Notes under the pieces: model-generated
Told to the model about the DNA's origin: nothing
The model's input: the letters and a program-made list of their open reading frames with translations, nothing else
Database searches by the model: none
Made by a program: the position numbers and the translations under genes
Shown: one piece after another, positions 36,601 to 48,300 of the stretch
How the letters are laid out: the number at the start of each line of letters is the position of its first letter
Numbering within the stretch: position 1 is the first letter of the stretch
Source of the DNA: Pocillopora verrucosa
Lineage: Eukaryota > Cnidaria > Anthozoa > Scleractinia > Pocilloporidae
Length of the DNA stretch: 64,000 bases
Direction: 5' to 3'
NCBI RefSeq assembly: GCF_036669915.1
Contig: NC_089315.1
Location: forward strand, 25,285,932 to 25,349,931

Positions 36601-39600
36601 ATCAAGAATTGATTGTTCAAGATTAAGAATGCATTTTTTTTTTGTCATCAGTGAAAGAGTTGGGTACCTTAAGTTAGTGATGAATTTAATCTTTTGATTG
36701 TAAAGGACTTGTAAGTCTTCAATTTATGACATATTCTGTTCCAGTATGTTGCATTTATTGTGGTTGGCACTGGTCTCCTGTTCATGTTGATATTTCATAT
36801 CGGACTAAAAGAGCCTCCAAGAAGTTGTACATATGTGTTTGCAAATGAAAGAAGTAAAAGAAGTGCTGCAAACTGGATGCATTGGTTTAAAGAAATCCAG
36901 TTCTATCAGGTTTGTTTGAAAATTAGGAAAAAAAAACTCTTTTAGTTCACAACAGATATACCATTGGACAAAAAAGGGGCACTTGACTCAGTACTAACAA
37001 TTAACTATTACTTATGATAATTATTTCCTCTTATAACAGCAGGCACACAATTTACTATTTTTATTTACTATTATCATTTAATATTTATCTTTTTTATTAT
37101 TATTGCTGCAGCAGCTTTTATATGATGGTAAGATCTTTCAAATGGACAGAGAGCTGCAAAACATATAATATTGTTGTTTGCAACCTGAGAATTTTTTTCA
37201 CTCAGTTAATTTTCATTTTGCCTTGATGAATGTGCAATATCTAATCATGGAATTGGAGAATAACTTGAGTTTGTTTGAATACTAGTTGTGAGGATGATGA
37301 TGTAACTTATTTTCATTGATTTGGCAGGTGGCTGCTCTCTATATGTGCACTCGACTGATTGTTAACATCACCCAAGTTTATATCCCCATGTACGCTCTTG
37401 AAACACTGTCGTTAAGAAAGGTGGGGTGAACATTCACTGTTTTAAAATACAGTACTGTAATAGATCCTCAAGACTTATAAGTACCCTTTAAATAATTTAA
37501 GCACCCCTCTTATGGGGCAGTATTTGAATGAGCACTCTTCCTACAAAAAAATTAAAGCAGCATTTGTATCTTGGCACTATCTACAAAGGATTAAAGCACA
37601 GGGCATGCAGATTGAAGTGTTTAAGGTAGTAGAAGATGTCCTTTTTCATCAGTTACATCAGGGGTGTGATATTTGTGCAAATAAGCGCTGAGCCACTTAT
37701 TTAATTTTTTTCACCTCATGTGGGATAAGATGTACGTCACCCTGAAGTAAGCATCCAGTGTCTTTAAGTAACATTTATGGGGGGAGAGAGGGGGGAGAGA
37801 GGGGGGGTTGAGTAAGAGCCTTGGTGTATGTGAGTACCCCCAGAGGAGGTGTGCCTTTACGAGTTAGGTCTTTTAATGCTCTGTAAACTTTGATGTTCAA
37901 AGTCCTTCCTTTAACACTGCATTGATTCTGTCTTTGTAACTTGGCTCACTTTTTTTAAAACAATCTACACCCTAAGATAACTTTTCTTTCTGTTTCAGGA
38001 CACCATTGCTATAATTCCCTTAGTCATTTATGTATGTGGATTCTTGTCCACATTCCTTTCAAAACCATTGAACAAGTGCTATGGTAGAAAGGTAGGGGTA
38101 TTTTTTGTGATATTTAGTTGATTTATCACTGATTACCACTGACTGTGATGCTCTGACCTGGTTGATTTTAGACTAATAACACCCTCATATGTTAACAAGT
38201 GTTTCTGCGTACTTCGTATTGTTGGGTGATGATGATAAACAGATATGCTTGTTCAAATGATTACACACAGTTGATTCTAGAGATCTATTAATTAACTGAT
38301 CTCATTGGTTGATTTTATGTCAATCTAAGTTGCGTTCATTAGCCTATGCAAGATGATTTTAACAATCTACAGTGTTCTCATCAACTCTTTTGAGTAAAGG
38401 GGTTGAGGGTTTTGTCTTTCAGTGAGTCTCCAAGATTTTGCTTTCCTATGTTTAGAATTTTTTGGAGTATATTCCAAGGGTGTTTCCTCTGGGATAATCT
38501 ATATCCAAATTATTTGAAAAGAATGCTTTGTAAGTCTTTTGCAAAATTTGTCTTCTAGGGTACATTTTTCCTTGGACTCCTTATGATAGGAGGTGTGAGG
38601 CAAGTTGTTGAACCAAATTTTTTCTTCGTGAGATCAGTATTTTTGTGTTTCAATGTTTAAACAAATTACAGTACATGAAATTGTTGTTTTTGTTTACATT
38701 TTCCAAAGGCTAACTTATAAAATATGTGTTAAGATTCTAAAGGATGGAGATTTATTACAATAAAGCAGCAAAACACCAGATGAAACAGCAAATAAGATAT
38801 CAAAGGGGAAAAAAAGTAATGCAATGATGTAGTCTGAATTATTGAGTTATTGGTGAGATTTTTCCAGTGTGTATAAGAATGAGGGCTTGATGAGCAGATG
38901 TGAGGCAATATTCTTGAAAGTTGTTTTGTTCTTGCATGTATATGTTTTGGAGAATTGATCTGTTTTGTTGGTTGTTTTTGTTTTTCCCCAGTGCATGGAT
39001 GCGTTGGATAGGAGAGAAAGACTACATATCAGCATATGGAGCCTCTGCTTTATTAGGAGTTGGTGGATCAACTTTACTTGTCACTGCTTTGACTATGCTT
39101 GCAGATCTGATTGGGGAGAATGTGGTAAATGTTGTCTTGTTTGGCCTGATTAAGATTTTGGTGTTGCATTTTTTCCCTATTTATCTGATATGATAAATTG
39201 TTTGTGTTTATTCCAGGAAACAGGTGCATTTGTGTATGGAGCAATGAGTTTCACAGACAAACTATCCAATGGACTTGCAGTACAACTCATACAGATATTT
39301 CATCCATGTAACAAAGTAGGAGAGTAAGTATTATTAACTAATGGATTATAGTATTTTCAATGACCAACTTTGTATACATCATATTTTGTGAATTCACAAC
39401 TGACTGGTACCTGAGAATTCTCACATGAAACTTGCAATGCTTTGATTTATCAAAACAATGTCAATTGTGCTGCACAGTGATATTGTTTTGAGGAAGCATT
39501 ATTGATCTACCTTGTCATCTTGGTCAGATGGCATCAGACACAAACTAACTAGAAAAAGGCTTGTGTTAGTCCGCACATGTACTTCTTACAGTTGTTCTTG

Positions 39601-42600
39601 TAATAACTGTTTTGCAAGAAGACATATGCCCAAATAGTCAAATGTTGAAGTACTGTACATTTGATTAACAGAGGAATAGTGTGCTGATGGAACTCAGTAG
39701 ACTTTGCCAAGAGAAGTATCTCTTAAATCCATAGTCAAGGTGAAAATGTGCCATTTTTTCTATTACTGGCACTATGTGCAATTTTTTCCTTTTACATGCA
39801 CAGTGTGCCATTTTTTCTATTACTCGCTTAGTGCTTTGGACATAAGTGACATTTGTGATCCCTGCAGTATACAGGCCGCTTGTCACATCTAAACCTGGCA
39901 TATACAACCCATGTATTCTACAAATGTAGTTCACTAGTGAGTGAGTCCTCTACATCTCTGGTAAAGCAATGAAGTGTGAAATCCAAATTCTGTGGTTGGA
40001 TTCCTCATGGGGTACTCAGATTGGTTTCTTTGTTCCACGCTCATGACAAAACAGATGACATCCTTCTATGTAGGACTGAAGACTAACGTGAGGGGTTTTA
40101 TTTCTTTGGAAGATCTTACCTTAAAATAGCAGTAGTCTTTAAAGGTATATGGACTATTCACACGCCTAATTTCATGACACCAAGCATCTTTTTTTCGAGT
40201 CTCTAGCTGTAATGAGCTTTCAATGTCAACTCCATCAAGATGGTAATTTGTTACACAAAAGGATATCCTTCTGTTTTATCTTTGAATGATAGTCGGTGCT
40301 TGACGTCTCTGTATAACCATAATATGACGAGTTTGATGTCCAGGGAGAAAAACTGGCCTTAGATCCAGGTGGCTGAGAGCTCACGAGTCTTTCTTCTCTT
40401 GAGAGCAACGTCCTTGTTATTAATCTTTGTTGTTACTGCTGCAAATGCTTTGGATAACCTGTGCTTCTTATCAGTGCACCCTCTGCCATGAAAGAGTCGC
40501 GTTTGGTGTTCTCTGCTTCCTAACTGGTATTTTATTATTAAAGTAATGTGACTCTGTAGATTGTTTCGCTTTTCACCACAGACTTCTTTATTTTCTGGCC
40601 ACTTTTTCTCTCCAAGCCGATTCTTTGTTACTCTAACTTCTTACGAGTACTCTGACTCGCTCTTATTTTCTCGGTAGCTTATTAGAGAACTCCTTTGGTG
40701 TCACGGTGTTGTCTACTTTAATAGGAAATTTGTGAAAATAAGATTTGACCTCGCGTGAAATTATCACAGTTGAGACAAAAACTTTGGTAACTTTGGTAAC
40801 TGTGTTGTGTTGTAAGGTGCGCCATTTACCCTGATGTGGTATGTTTATGGTAGACCTCCTAGTGAGTATCTTCCTTGGAAAGGCGTTTAATTCAGTGCGG
40901 TATTGTTACTGTGCTTTCAGAATTTTCTCGCCTTTCCATTCTACTAAGAGGTTATGACGTCACGCCAAAGTAATATTCTCTCACCGATTGGTAAATCTTC
41001 GTTTTCTTACACGAAGATTTGCCATGAACATTATTTATTTCATCTAGAATAAGAACGTGTTTATTGTATTACGTTATTTTTCGTTTTGATTAGAATTCTC
41101 ATCAGAATATCATAACCTGGCTCCGCTTTAACTTGTAGCTAATGAATGCCATGTAACAGCCTTTAACCAGCTCCTGCTTGCTTGCTTGTACGCCAGCGTG
41201 CGCCTTATCAGACTACTGGTAGTTACTTTATTTTCAATTTCTTGTTTCTATACTTTTGTTTGCTCGAAAGTCATGTTGCAGTACATAGTCCTTGGAATGG
41301 AAACTCTACAGCTTCCCCTCATGGAATAGGACTCAGTCATTCTCACATGTACGAGTTTCAATCAACCAACTTCATGGTCAAATAATTACAATTACGCTAT
41401 AATAAATCGTTGTTTAAATGCAAATCTTTAGTTGCACTGTGAGCAGCAAGAACACCTTCTATAACTTTCTGCAGTATTCACGTCTACCCGTTGAAAATAA
41501 GCTATTTCCGTGATTTCCATTGCCTCTCCTTGAAAACGGGAGTAAATGAGAAGCCATTTCACGACAAAGTTTAGCAATGTTGCCTCATTTTGAAAGTGAG
41601 GGTCTTGTAGAATCGTTCAATAAAATTAGTGTACTGCGTTAAAGAGTAGTTGATCGTGAACGTGAGCGTAGACATTTTTGAAAGGTGGACGGCCTTATCA
41701 AAGGTAATGCAATACTCCTAATGCGCTTTGGCTTCAAACTATCAACTGCAAAGCCTTCGCTTGAGCGCGTGAAACTGAAAGGTACGGCAGAAGCACTGTA
41801 GTGCGTGTGGCATACAGATGGTAAAGAGCCTTCACCTTTCGGCTGCTGAAGCCTCGCTTACCATACGTTAAACCTGAACCATTGGCGTTAACTGAACTTA
41901 TTAATTTGCTGATCGGTTATTTTTATTTCCTTAGGACCTGCTGCGCAGGCTGTGGTCCATACTACAGAGAGGTTATGGTGTATGTTGCTGGTGGGGCAAC
42001 CATAATATCAATGCTGGTTCTAATCAGCATGTTAAAGACGAAAATAGGAGACTTCGAAGGTAAATTTTTTTAGTTGTGAGGAAAAGCCTCAATTGTATTT
42101 TAAAATAATTTTTATTTGTTTTTTTAATTTATTTTCGTTGGAATAGACTCTTAGACTCATATAATTTTTATGTATCTTTACCCTATTCTTCTGAACTGAC
42201 TATGCAGTGCATGAAGCGACCAGTTTTCATTATGCAGCATCAGACTAAATCCCGAAAGTACTTTCGAAATTGGTAGATTCTTAGAAACGAGTTTTCTTAA
42301 GGTTGAGTTCGAATCCGCAGCATTGCATGCATAAAATAAACAATATCCTTAAAAAAAGCGGTAATGTAAAAAGGCGCTTGAGCGAAGACGTGTCTGAAGT
42401 TTTTACCTTTTTGTGGTTCTTCTTACAGAATCTGGGAAAGTAGAGGCGAACGTACAAGATAAACTGCTTGGTCAGAACGTTTCAGTGAGTACCAGCGTAT
42501 CAAGGTCTATAGGATCGCCGCCCAATCAATCGTGCCTTATGTACGAACCTACGACCTCGCCCAAGTATGGATCAATACAAGGGTCACCTCACGATGTGCC

Positions 42601-42664
42601 ATGCTCCATACAAGAGGATGTCGGTAGTTCACAGGAGAGGGCAAGAAGGAACTGTGAGCGGTGA
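33623..42664 (+). CDS. MFSD12-like major facilitator transporter, downstream tandem copy
   Basis: Paralogue of the gene at 24516. Exons: 33623-34104, 35931-36045, 36745-36909, 37328-37420, 37999-38091, 38559-38599, 38992-39124, 39217-39323, 41935-42059, 42429-42664; predicted length 529 residues. Exons 3, 4, 5, 6 and 8 have exactly the same lengths as in the upstream copy and every intron phase is identical, so the pair arose by tandem duplication of an already intron-rich gene. The protein keeps [19 protein letters not shown] in helix 1, the [14 protein letters not shown] loop, [19 protein letters not shown] and [17 protein letters not shown]. The extracellular or lumenal loop in exon 2 and the C-terminal tail (exon 10) have diverged most. 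The tail still has SPKYGSI, matching the YGSM of the other copy. Intron 6 starts with GC instead of GT. Introns are longer and hold different repeats from those of the upstream gene. Confidence 0.93.
34434..34690. repeat. Probable dispersed repeat in MFSD12 intron 1
   Basis: Contains GACCCAACGTTTCAACACTCC...TAGTGCCTTCATCAGGGG-type sequence, which parallels the CGTTTCGAGC...CTTCGTCAGAG core of family E in layout. I recognise this style as a cnidarian dispersed repeat, but only one copy lies in the window, so borders are uncertain. Confidence 0.35.
35158..35353 (+). repeat. MITE-like repeat, family A
   Basis: Carries the family-A blocks ATCTGATTGTTAATTC, AGATCAAGATA, CTACCTGATAAGTTTGA, ATTCTCATTACC, GGAGAAGTT and ends CACTTCTGGGAGTTAAAGGG plus TTAA. 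The left terminus is lost. In intron 1 of the downstream MFSD12 gene. Confidence 0.7.
38600..38991 (+). other. GC-AG intron (intron 6 of the downstream MFSD12 gene)
   Basis: The exon-6 end reads GTGAG|GCAAGT, the classical strong consensus of GC-AG introns (AG|GCAAGT), and the acceptor is TTTTTCCCCAG at 38991. Exon 6 is 41 bp, exactly as in the upstream paralogue, whose homologous donor is CAAG|GTAAGT. The split codon AG|T is kept in both. No GT alternative preserves the phase. Confidence 0.85.
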
Positions 42665-43344
42665 TCATACGCTGAAACATCTGAAATGTGATTATTGATA
42701 AGAATATCACTGTTGAAAGGAATATACATGAGAGGCAATACGTTCCTAAATGTGAAGCTAATGTGTTGCCCATCTCATAGGAAGTCGAGAGATATGGCTG
42801 AAATTTGGAAGGCACTAACTCAAGGTGTTCAAGCGATCGATCACCTGAGAATTTTGTATCAAATCACAATTCCGGTAACAAAAATTCAGCTGGCACTAGC
42901 TTAAGGTATTGAAGCGATTTTAAAGGAATTATTCTAAATCTTAACTTTAAAGAAAGAAATTTTCAAACGGTTTCGTGTTTTAGAGAACATGGAATGTGTT
43001 ATTGGCTTTTCTTTTTTCTGTATTTGAGTAAATAATTTTTAATACAAATGGAAACTACATGAAGAAATATCTACAGCCGGTCTTTTTCGGAATCATATTG
43101 CCGGTAAATATAAATGAATGATAAAACGGTATATTTAAATGAGAATTGAGAAGAGAAGAACTCTTTCATTCTGAATTGAATTAAGTTGAACTTCATACAG
43201 AAGAATACAAATATCCCAAGACAGGAAACGATAAAAGAATTCGTGTCGCATCTTTTGATACAAAGAGCTGGTTTATATTTCCACCAAATTTTAATGGTTT
43301 TCTCCCTTTCACGGAGAAAAGCTTACCAAATGCATGGAACTTGA

Positions 43345-43554
43345 TTAACCCTTAAACTCCCAAAATCTCATTAGTAATTCTCCTTACTGTCATTCATACA
43401 ATTCTTGTGATGATAGTTTTGAGAATTTGGTATTGGATCAACTCAATCCTTTAAGCGATATTTTTATTTATTCTTATCACTTGTCTGCTTGATATTGTAT
43501 TGATATCGTAAAGAAGAATTATGTCATGGTCATTTATGGGTGTTAAAGGGTTAA
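43345..43554 (+). repeat. MITE-like repeat, family B, complete
   Basis: Left end TTAACCCTTAAACTCCCA and right end TGGGTGTTAAAGGGTTAA are inverted repeats with two mismatches in 18. The interior has CATTAGTAATTCTCC, GGTATTGGATCAACT and TGCTTGATATTG. This is the best-preserved family-B copy in the window. Confidence 0.8.
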
Positions 43555-44746
43555 AAGTTTAATCAGTCTTTATAATGAAGCTTCGCCATTTATGGTTAAT
43601 CATCACTTCTTGATACCTTTTCATACAACTTGAAAAAAGCGATAATTTTCAGAAAGTAGTGCAGTATTTTAGGAAACAAAGAAATGAGATAAATACAATT
43701 ACATAAATAAATTATGCATATGTTAATATATTGGTCTCTGTCGTGTAGTTTTTCGATAAATTTGAAATTCAACTTTTCTTGGATGATGTTCATAATTCGA
43801 ACATAGCGCGGGTAAGCGCGAGTAACCAAGGCGTGATTGATTGTAGTGTTTCTCCTCGTTGGATGGAAGGACAGCACAAGTTTTCACCTCTTTTTGAACA
43901 ACCGGGGAACAATGTTCACTTAATTACTACCCCCTTCCGTACTTTTGCCACGGAAAAAATTTAACAGACACCTAACGCGATCGCCCGTATTTACGGTCAA
44001 TCAAGTTGGAGTCGCATTGTGATGTAGATCCATTTTACTGAAAATACGGTCGGCAACGACTGCTTTCCTCCCTGCGTTACATAAATTAGGGGGGTGAACT
44101 CCCGGATATAAGGAATATAGCAACGTGTCGCCCCAAAAGATGTTATTTTTACCTTCTTTAGTCTGATAGTCTGAAAACGGGTACAGATTTTAAGCACTTT
44201 CGTCGTTAAATCAGGTATATTTCTCCTAATTGCTATGCGATAAAGCCGACTGAGAATTTCTTTTATTTTTCGCAAATTTTTTATGCTATAAATTGGAGGA
44301 TTTTTCAATAGATCAGAAATGGAACGGTCTAACTAAAAAATGGGTCTGAAAGCATGTGTAGTTAAGGGCCACGGCTCCGTTTCTCCATCGCCATGATAAT
44401 TACTAGCAAGGGCAGAAAAACACTTTTTTTCCCTCAAACATCAAAATTTGAATATTGAAGATCCAATACTATGAAGCTGAAATGATAGAATATCAAGAAA
44501 CGAAGTTGAATAGACCAGCCTTTGAGCTACGGCCCGCACTGCCATCTAAGATTTGTCTTCAGCCCCATTTAGTCATCGGAATTCTTAGAGAAGCGTGTAG
44601 AAAATGGCATGCCTCGGTTCGAGCTGGGGTCTGGGCTACGAGAACCCAAAAAGAAATACAAGGAGCATGTTCGTCACTTTATTGTTTGCTAGTAGCCTCG
44701 TTTCAGCGTCTGATATTTGCATAACGAGGCAGTTTTGATGTCTAAA

Positions 44747-44893
44747 GGGGTAAGTTTCGAAAGAAACTGTGGTGCTGCATCGGTGGGAGAGTATAGCAGG
44801 TAATTTAGTGTTAACAACTGAGTTGAAAACGTAAATTGGCCATCCTTAAGAGTGAAAAGGCTGACGTTTCGAGCGCTAGCACTTCGTCAGAGC
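44747..44893 (+). repeat. Family-E repeat, left portion
   Basis: From AAGTTTCGAAAGAAACTGTGG through GCAGGTAATTTAGTGTTAAC and GAAAACGTAAATTGGCCA to TGACGTTTCGAGCGCTAGC it parallels 12015-12155. The right palindromic arm found at 12160-12232 is missing here. Confidence 0.7.
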
Positions 44894-45351
44894 TAATTTT
44901 GGTTAATTTTGATGTTACACATGGTGACAGATTTCTTGAAACGTGTGATTTCTTTGTAACTTAACAATCCCCTTGTTCGCCCCTCTCCCTCTCTCAGTCC
45001 CAGTCTGCTATTTCCATGCTAGCGGAGAGGTGTATTCACGCCTGTTGCTTTGTGAGCTTACGCTATTGTGCACACTATTTTGTACTTTATGGCTAAATGC
45101 TACATAGACGACAAAATGGTATTATGATAAGAGCAATCACATAATACGGGGCCTCTTGGCTCCACCCTGTCGGCATGCTTTGGAGAACGAACGAGGCAGA
45201 ACATAAAAGGATCAATCGTGATTCAATGAGGTGTGAAGAAGTGCCCTGTATTCTGCAGCTTTCCAAATATATATTTTTTTAAACTTTCAGCGCAGGCGTC
45301 TTATTAAGGTCGATTGGCGTTGCAAAATCTCGATCATTTATTCGCCAGACC

Positions 45352-48300
45352 ATGATTGCAAAACCTCACCTGCTCAGCCTATGTGAGGATATTTCGAAGG
45401 CTGCTGATCGGATAAAGCTGCACGTCAGAAAAACTCCTCTGGAATACTCTCCTTGGTTAAGTGACGTTGGCAAGTCGAAGGTCTATATTAAACTGGGTAA
45501 GTATAGTAACCAACCTTTACTGCTCATCCACGGTAACGAATTTCGTCTTGACCAATCGGCAATAAACAGTGTTGGAGTTTGATAAATAACAAGATCGTCA
45601 CTTGCTCAAAGGGTTCATACGTGACGCGAAAATAATTTAGTCCAAGACGCGTGAATTTTATAGAAAGGCAACGTAAGGTGCCAAACGTTCACGCGTGAAA
45701 TGGGATCAGGCCCCTTCACTCCCCTCCCCCCTGACCTTTGTTACCCTCTTCATTCTTCAAAGATTTTGGTATTAAGAGTTCCACACCCAATCAACTCATA
45801 CTCCAACCGTTCCCCCTTTGATTCATTTTGTTAGTGGTAGTCTATAATAGGGTTGAATATTGAGCGATAGGGATTTGATAAGAGGGTTCTACAACTTCGT
45901 CATGCAGTCATAAATTTGTAGAATTTCTTGTCAAGTGAATTGATCTTTCAGGCATGATTAAACATATTGCAATTGAACGTTGTTGGGTTTCATTAAAAAA
46001 CGGTTACCACCAGTCCAGTGCCACTTATAGGTGCTCTTCTTGCCTTCTGTCAAGATTTTATTTATAGGATTTGTACACCTTTTTTGAGCGATCATGGCTG
46101 TATGTTTCACCATTGGCAGTCGCTTAATAATTATGAAAAAGGCTGTCAAAAACCCTGAAAGTGTTTGGAGAAGATAACTCCTCTCTCCTTTAGAGAATGT
46201 TATATAGGTCTTGAAAAGGTTTTGTACCCCACCTTTGCAGGGGACCAAAAATGGTTTGCAAAAATTTGCCAGGCTATATTTTTGCTGGCAGGAAACCTCA
46301 AACAAATTACATGTTTCTCCAAAGACTAGAGATGAGCGTTGGTATGGTGATATCTTAAGTTGTGTGGCAATTCATAACAACCATTCACATCACAGTTTGG
46401 GGAAAGCTCAATTACCAGCTGCTGTTTTGGAAATGAGCTGACACTCACCCTTCTTCTTCTTGGGAGGATCAAGGACTAGACCCAAAAAAAATGGCAGAAA
46501 TCAAGCCCAAGTCTGGGGCTAATATATTTTTAAATATATCATGATGAATTTGGACTTAAACTAAATTCCATATTGTATGTTTATTCTCTGACACATGCAA
46601 ATAACCTCGCTTAGTCCTAAATGTTGATTTTGACTTAAGTGTTGTTTGTTCTCCTTTGGGGACAGTAAAATGTTTTTGTTGTAAATAACAGTTATCTATT
46701 TTCATTAATATAGAGAGTGAACAGATTACAGGATCTTTTAAACTGAGAGGAGCCTTCAACAAACTCCTCACCCTTAAAGAATCAAACGATGAGGTTTTTC
46801 TGACTAATGGAGTGATTACAGCTTCTACTGGAAATCATGGAGCAGCTACTGTAAGATGAAGTTTTTCAATATGGTTGATCGCAATATTTAACAAGCCATT
46901 GTTATTTGATGGAGCAAATTTTTACCTGTATGAGGAATGACTAGCTTTACTTCAAGAAAGTGGCTTCATGCTTCATGCATGTGGAGAATTTAAAGCTTTG
47001 GAAATCATGGGCCAATTAACAGACTTAAGCCTTTTAATTTCTATATTTTTTTTTATTTATCTGGTTATATCTATGATAAAATGTCAGTAAGAGTCTGCAT
47101 GATTAAAGGAGTGAACATTTGTGGCCATTACCCAGATTAAAGTATTTTAAAAGTGGTTGTGAGGTCAAAGATGCCCTTTGAAGTCAGCCCCAGTCCTTTC
47201 AAGTAGTTATAGTGGAGCCAAGAATGAAGGTAGTTGGCAGTTGTCCATGTAAATTAACTCTGATATTATGAAGTGACAAGTTATTTTTTAATTTAAAAGG
47301 TTTCTTTATTTGTTTGTTTTTTATGTAGGCATATGCATCAAGTAAAGTTGGCACTCCAGTTACTATTTATGTACCAGAGACCACTTCTTATGCCAAGCTG
47401 AAAGTAGTGAAACAGTTTGGTGGGTCTGTGAAGTTCCATGGAGAAGACTGTGTTGAAGCAGAGGTGACAGCCAGGAATGCTGCTAAGGTTCAACAACATT
47501 GCTGCACTCCTTATGTTAATGAAGCTTCTCTCTCTCATTACTAACAATAGAAGCACAAAATGATCTGTGTTTGGCTGACCACAACAGTGTGGGAAGAGGG
47601 TTGAGAAAGCTGTAATATAAAGATAAGTTTGGTTCTAGCTTGTAAGTAAACTATGTCCAATTGTGTAAAAATTTACCAACAGGATTGCCTTGGATTCCAG
47701 GAGAGTAGTAGTATTTCTAACAATTTTGTGCTGCTGAAATCATTTCCAGGGCTGGATGAAAGCAATGCAACTGGTCATTCAGGCTAGCAAAATCCCTCTC
47801 TGAGAATAAGCAACTTTTTGTGTTAATTTCCAAGTACCCTAATTTTTTTCAACATTAAGAAAACAAGCTAAAGGAAAGAAGCATGATAACAAGACAAACA
47901 GGCTACAAGTTAGTGCTATAGCTGTTAACCCTTTAACTCCCAAGATCTTCTCCACTCTGCCTACTACACATTTCCTTCTAAATAAGTCACAAGAATTTGG
48001 TGTTAGATCAAGACTACTAACTTCTACCTGATGAGTTTGAGTATTCTCATTACATGTTGGTTGGATAATGTGTGGATGTTACAAGGAGAAGTTACATGTT
48101 AATCTCTTATGGGAGTTAAAGGGTTAAGACAAGTGCGCCGCAAACTCAGTGAGTAGCAACTGCATTTAATGACCAAATGAGGGAATACAAATAATGATGG
48201 GAATGCGTGACAAGTAACGCAAGATCTACATATCGCAACAAGAGCCCTCATAAAATGTTACAGGAAATCCCTCCTTGTCCCATTTGTTTGACAGTGTATG

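Larger units (their letters stand above)
42665..45351. other. Intergenic region between MFSD12 and the PLP-enzyme gene
   Basis: Holds a family-B MITE (43345-43554) and a family-E relative (44747-44893). An acceptor-like TTTTTTAAACTTTCAG at about 45276-45291, just upstream of the next start codon, suggests a non-coding 5' leader exon for that gene. The frames at 43779-43964 and 44455-44724 show no domain and are not supported. Confidence 0.55.

Noticed and set aside
44455..44724. 89-codon frame upstream of the PLP-enzyme gene
   Set aside because: No domain and no suitable donor joining it in phase to the first coding exon.
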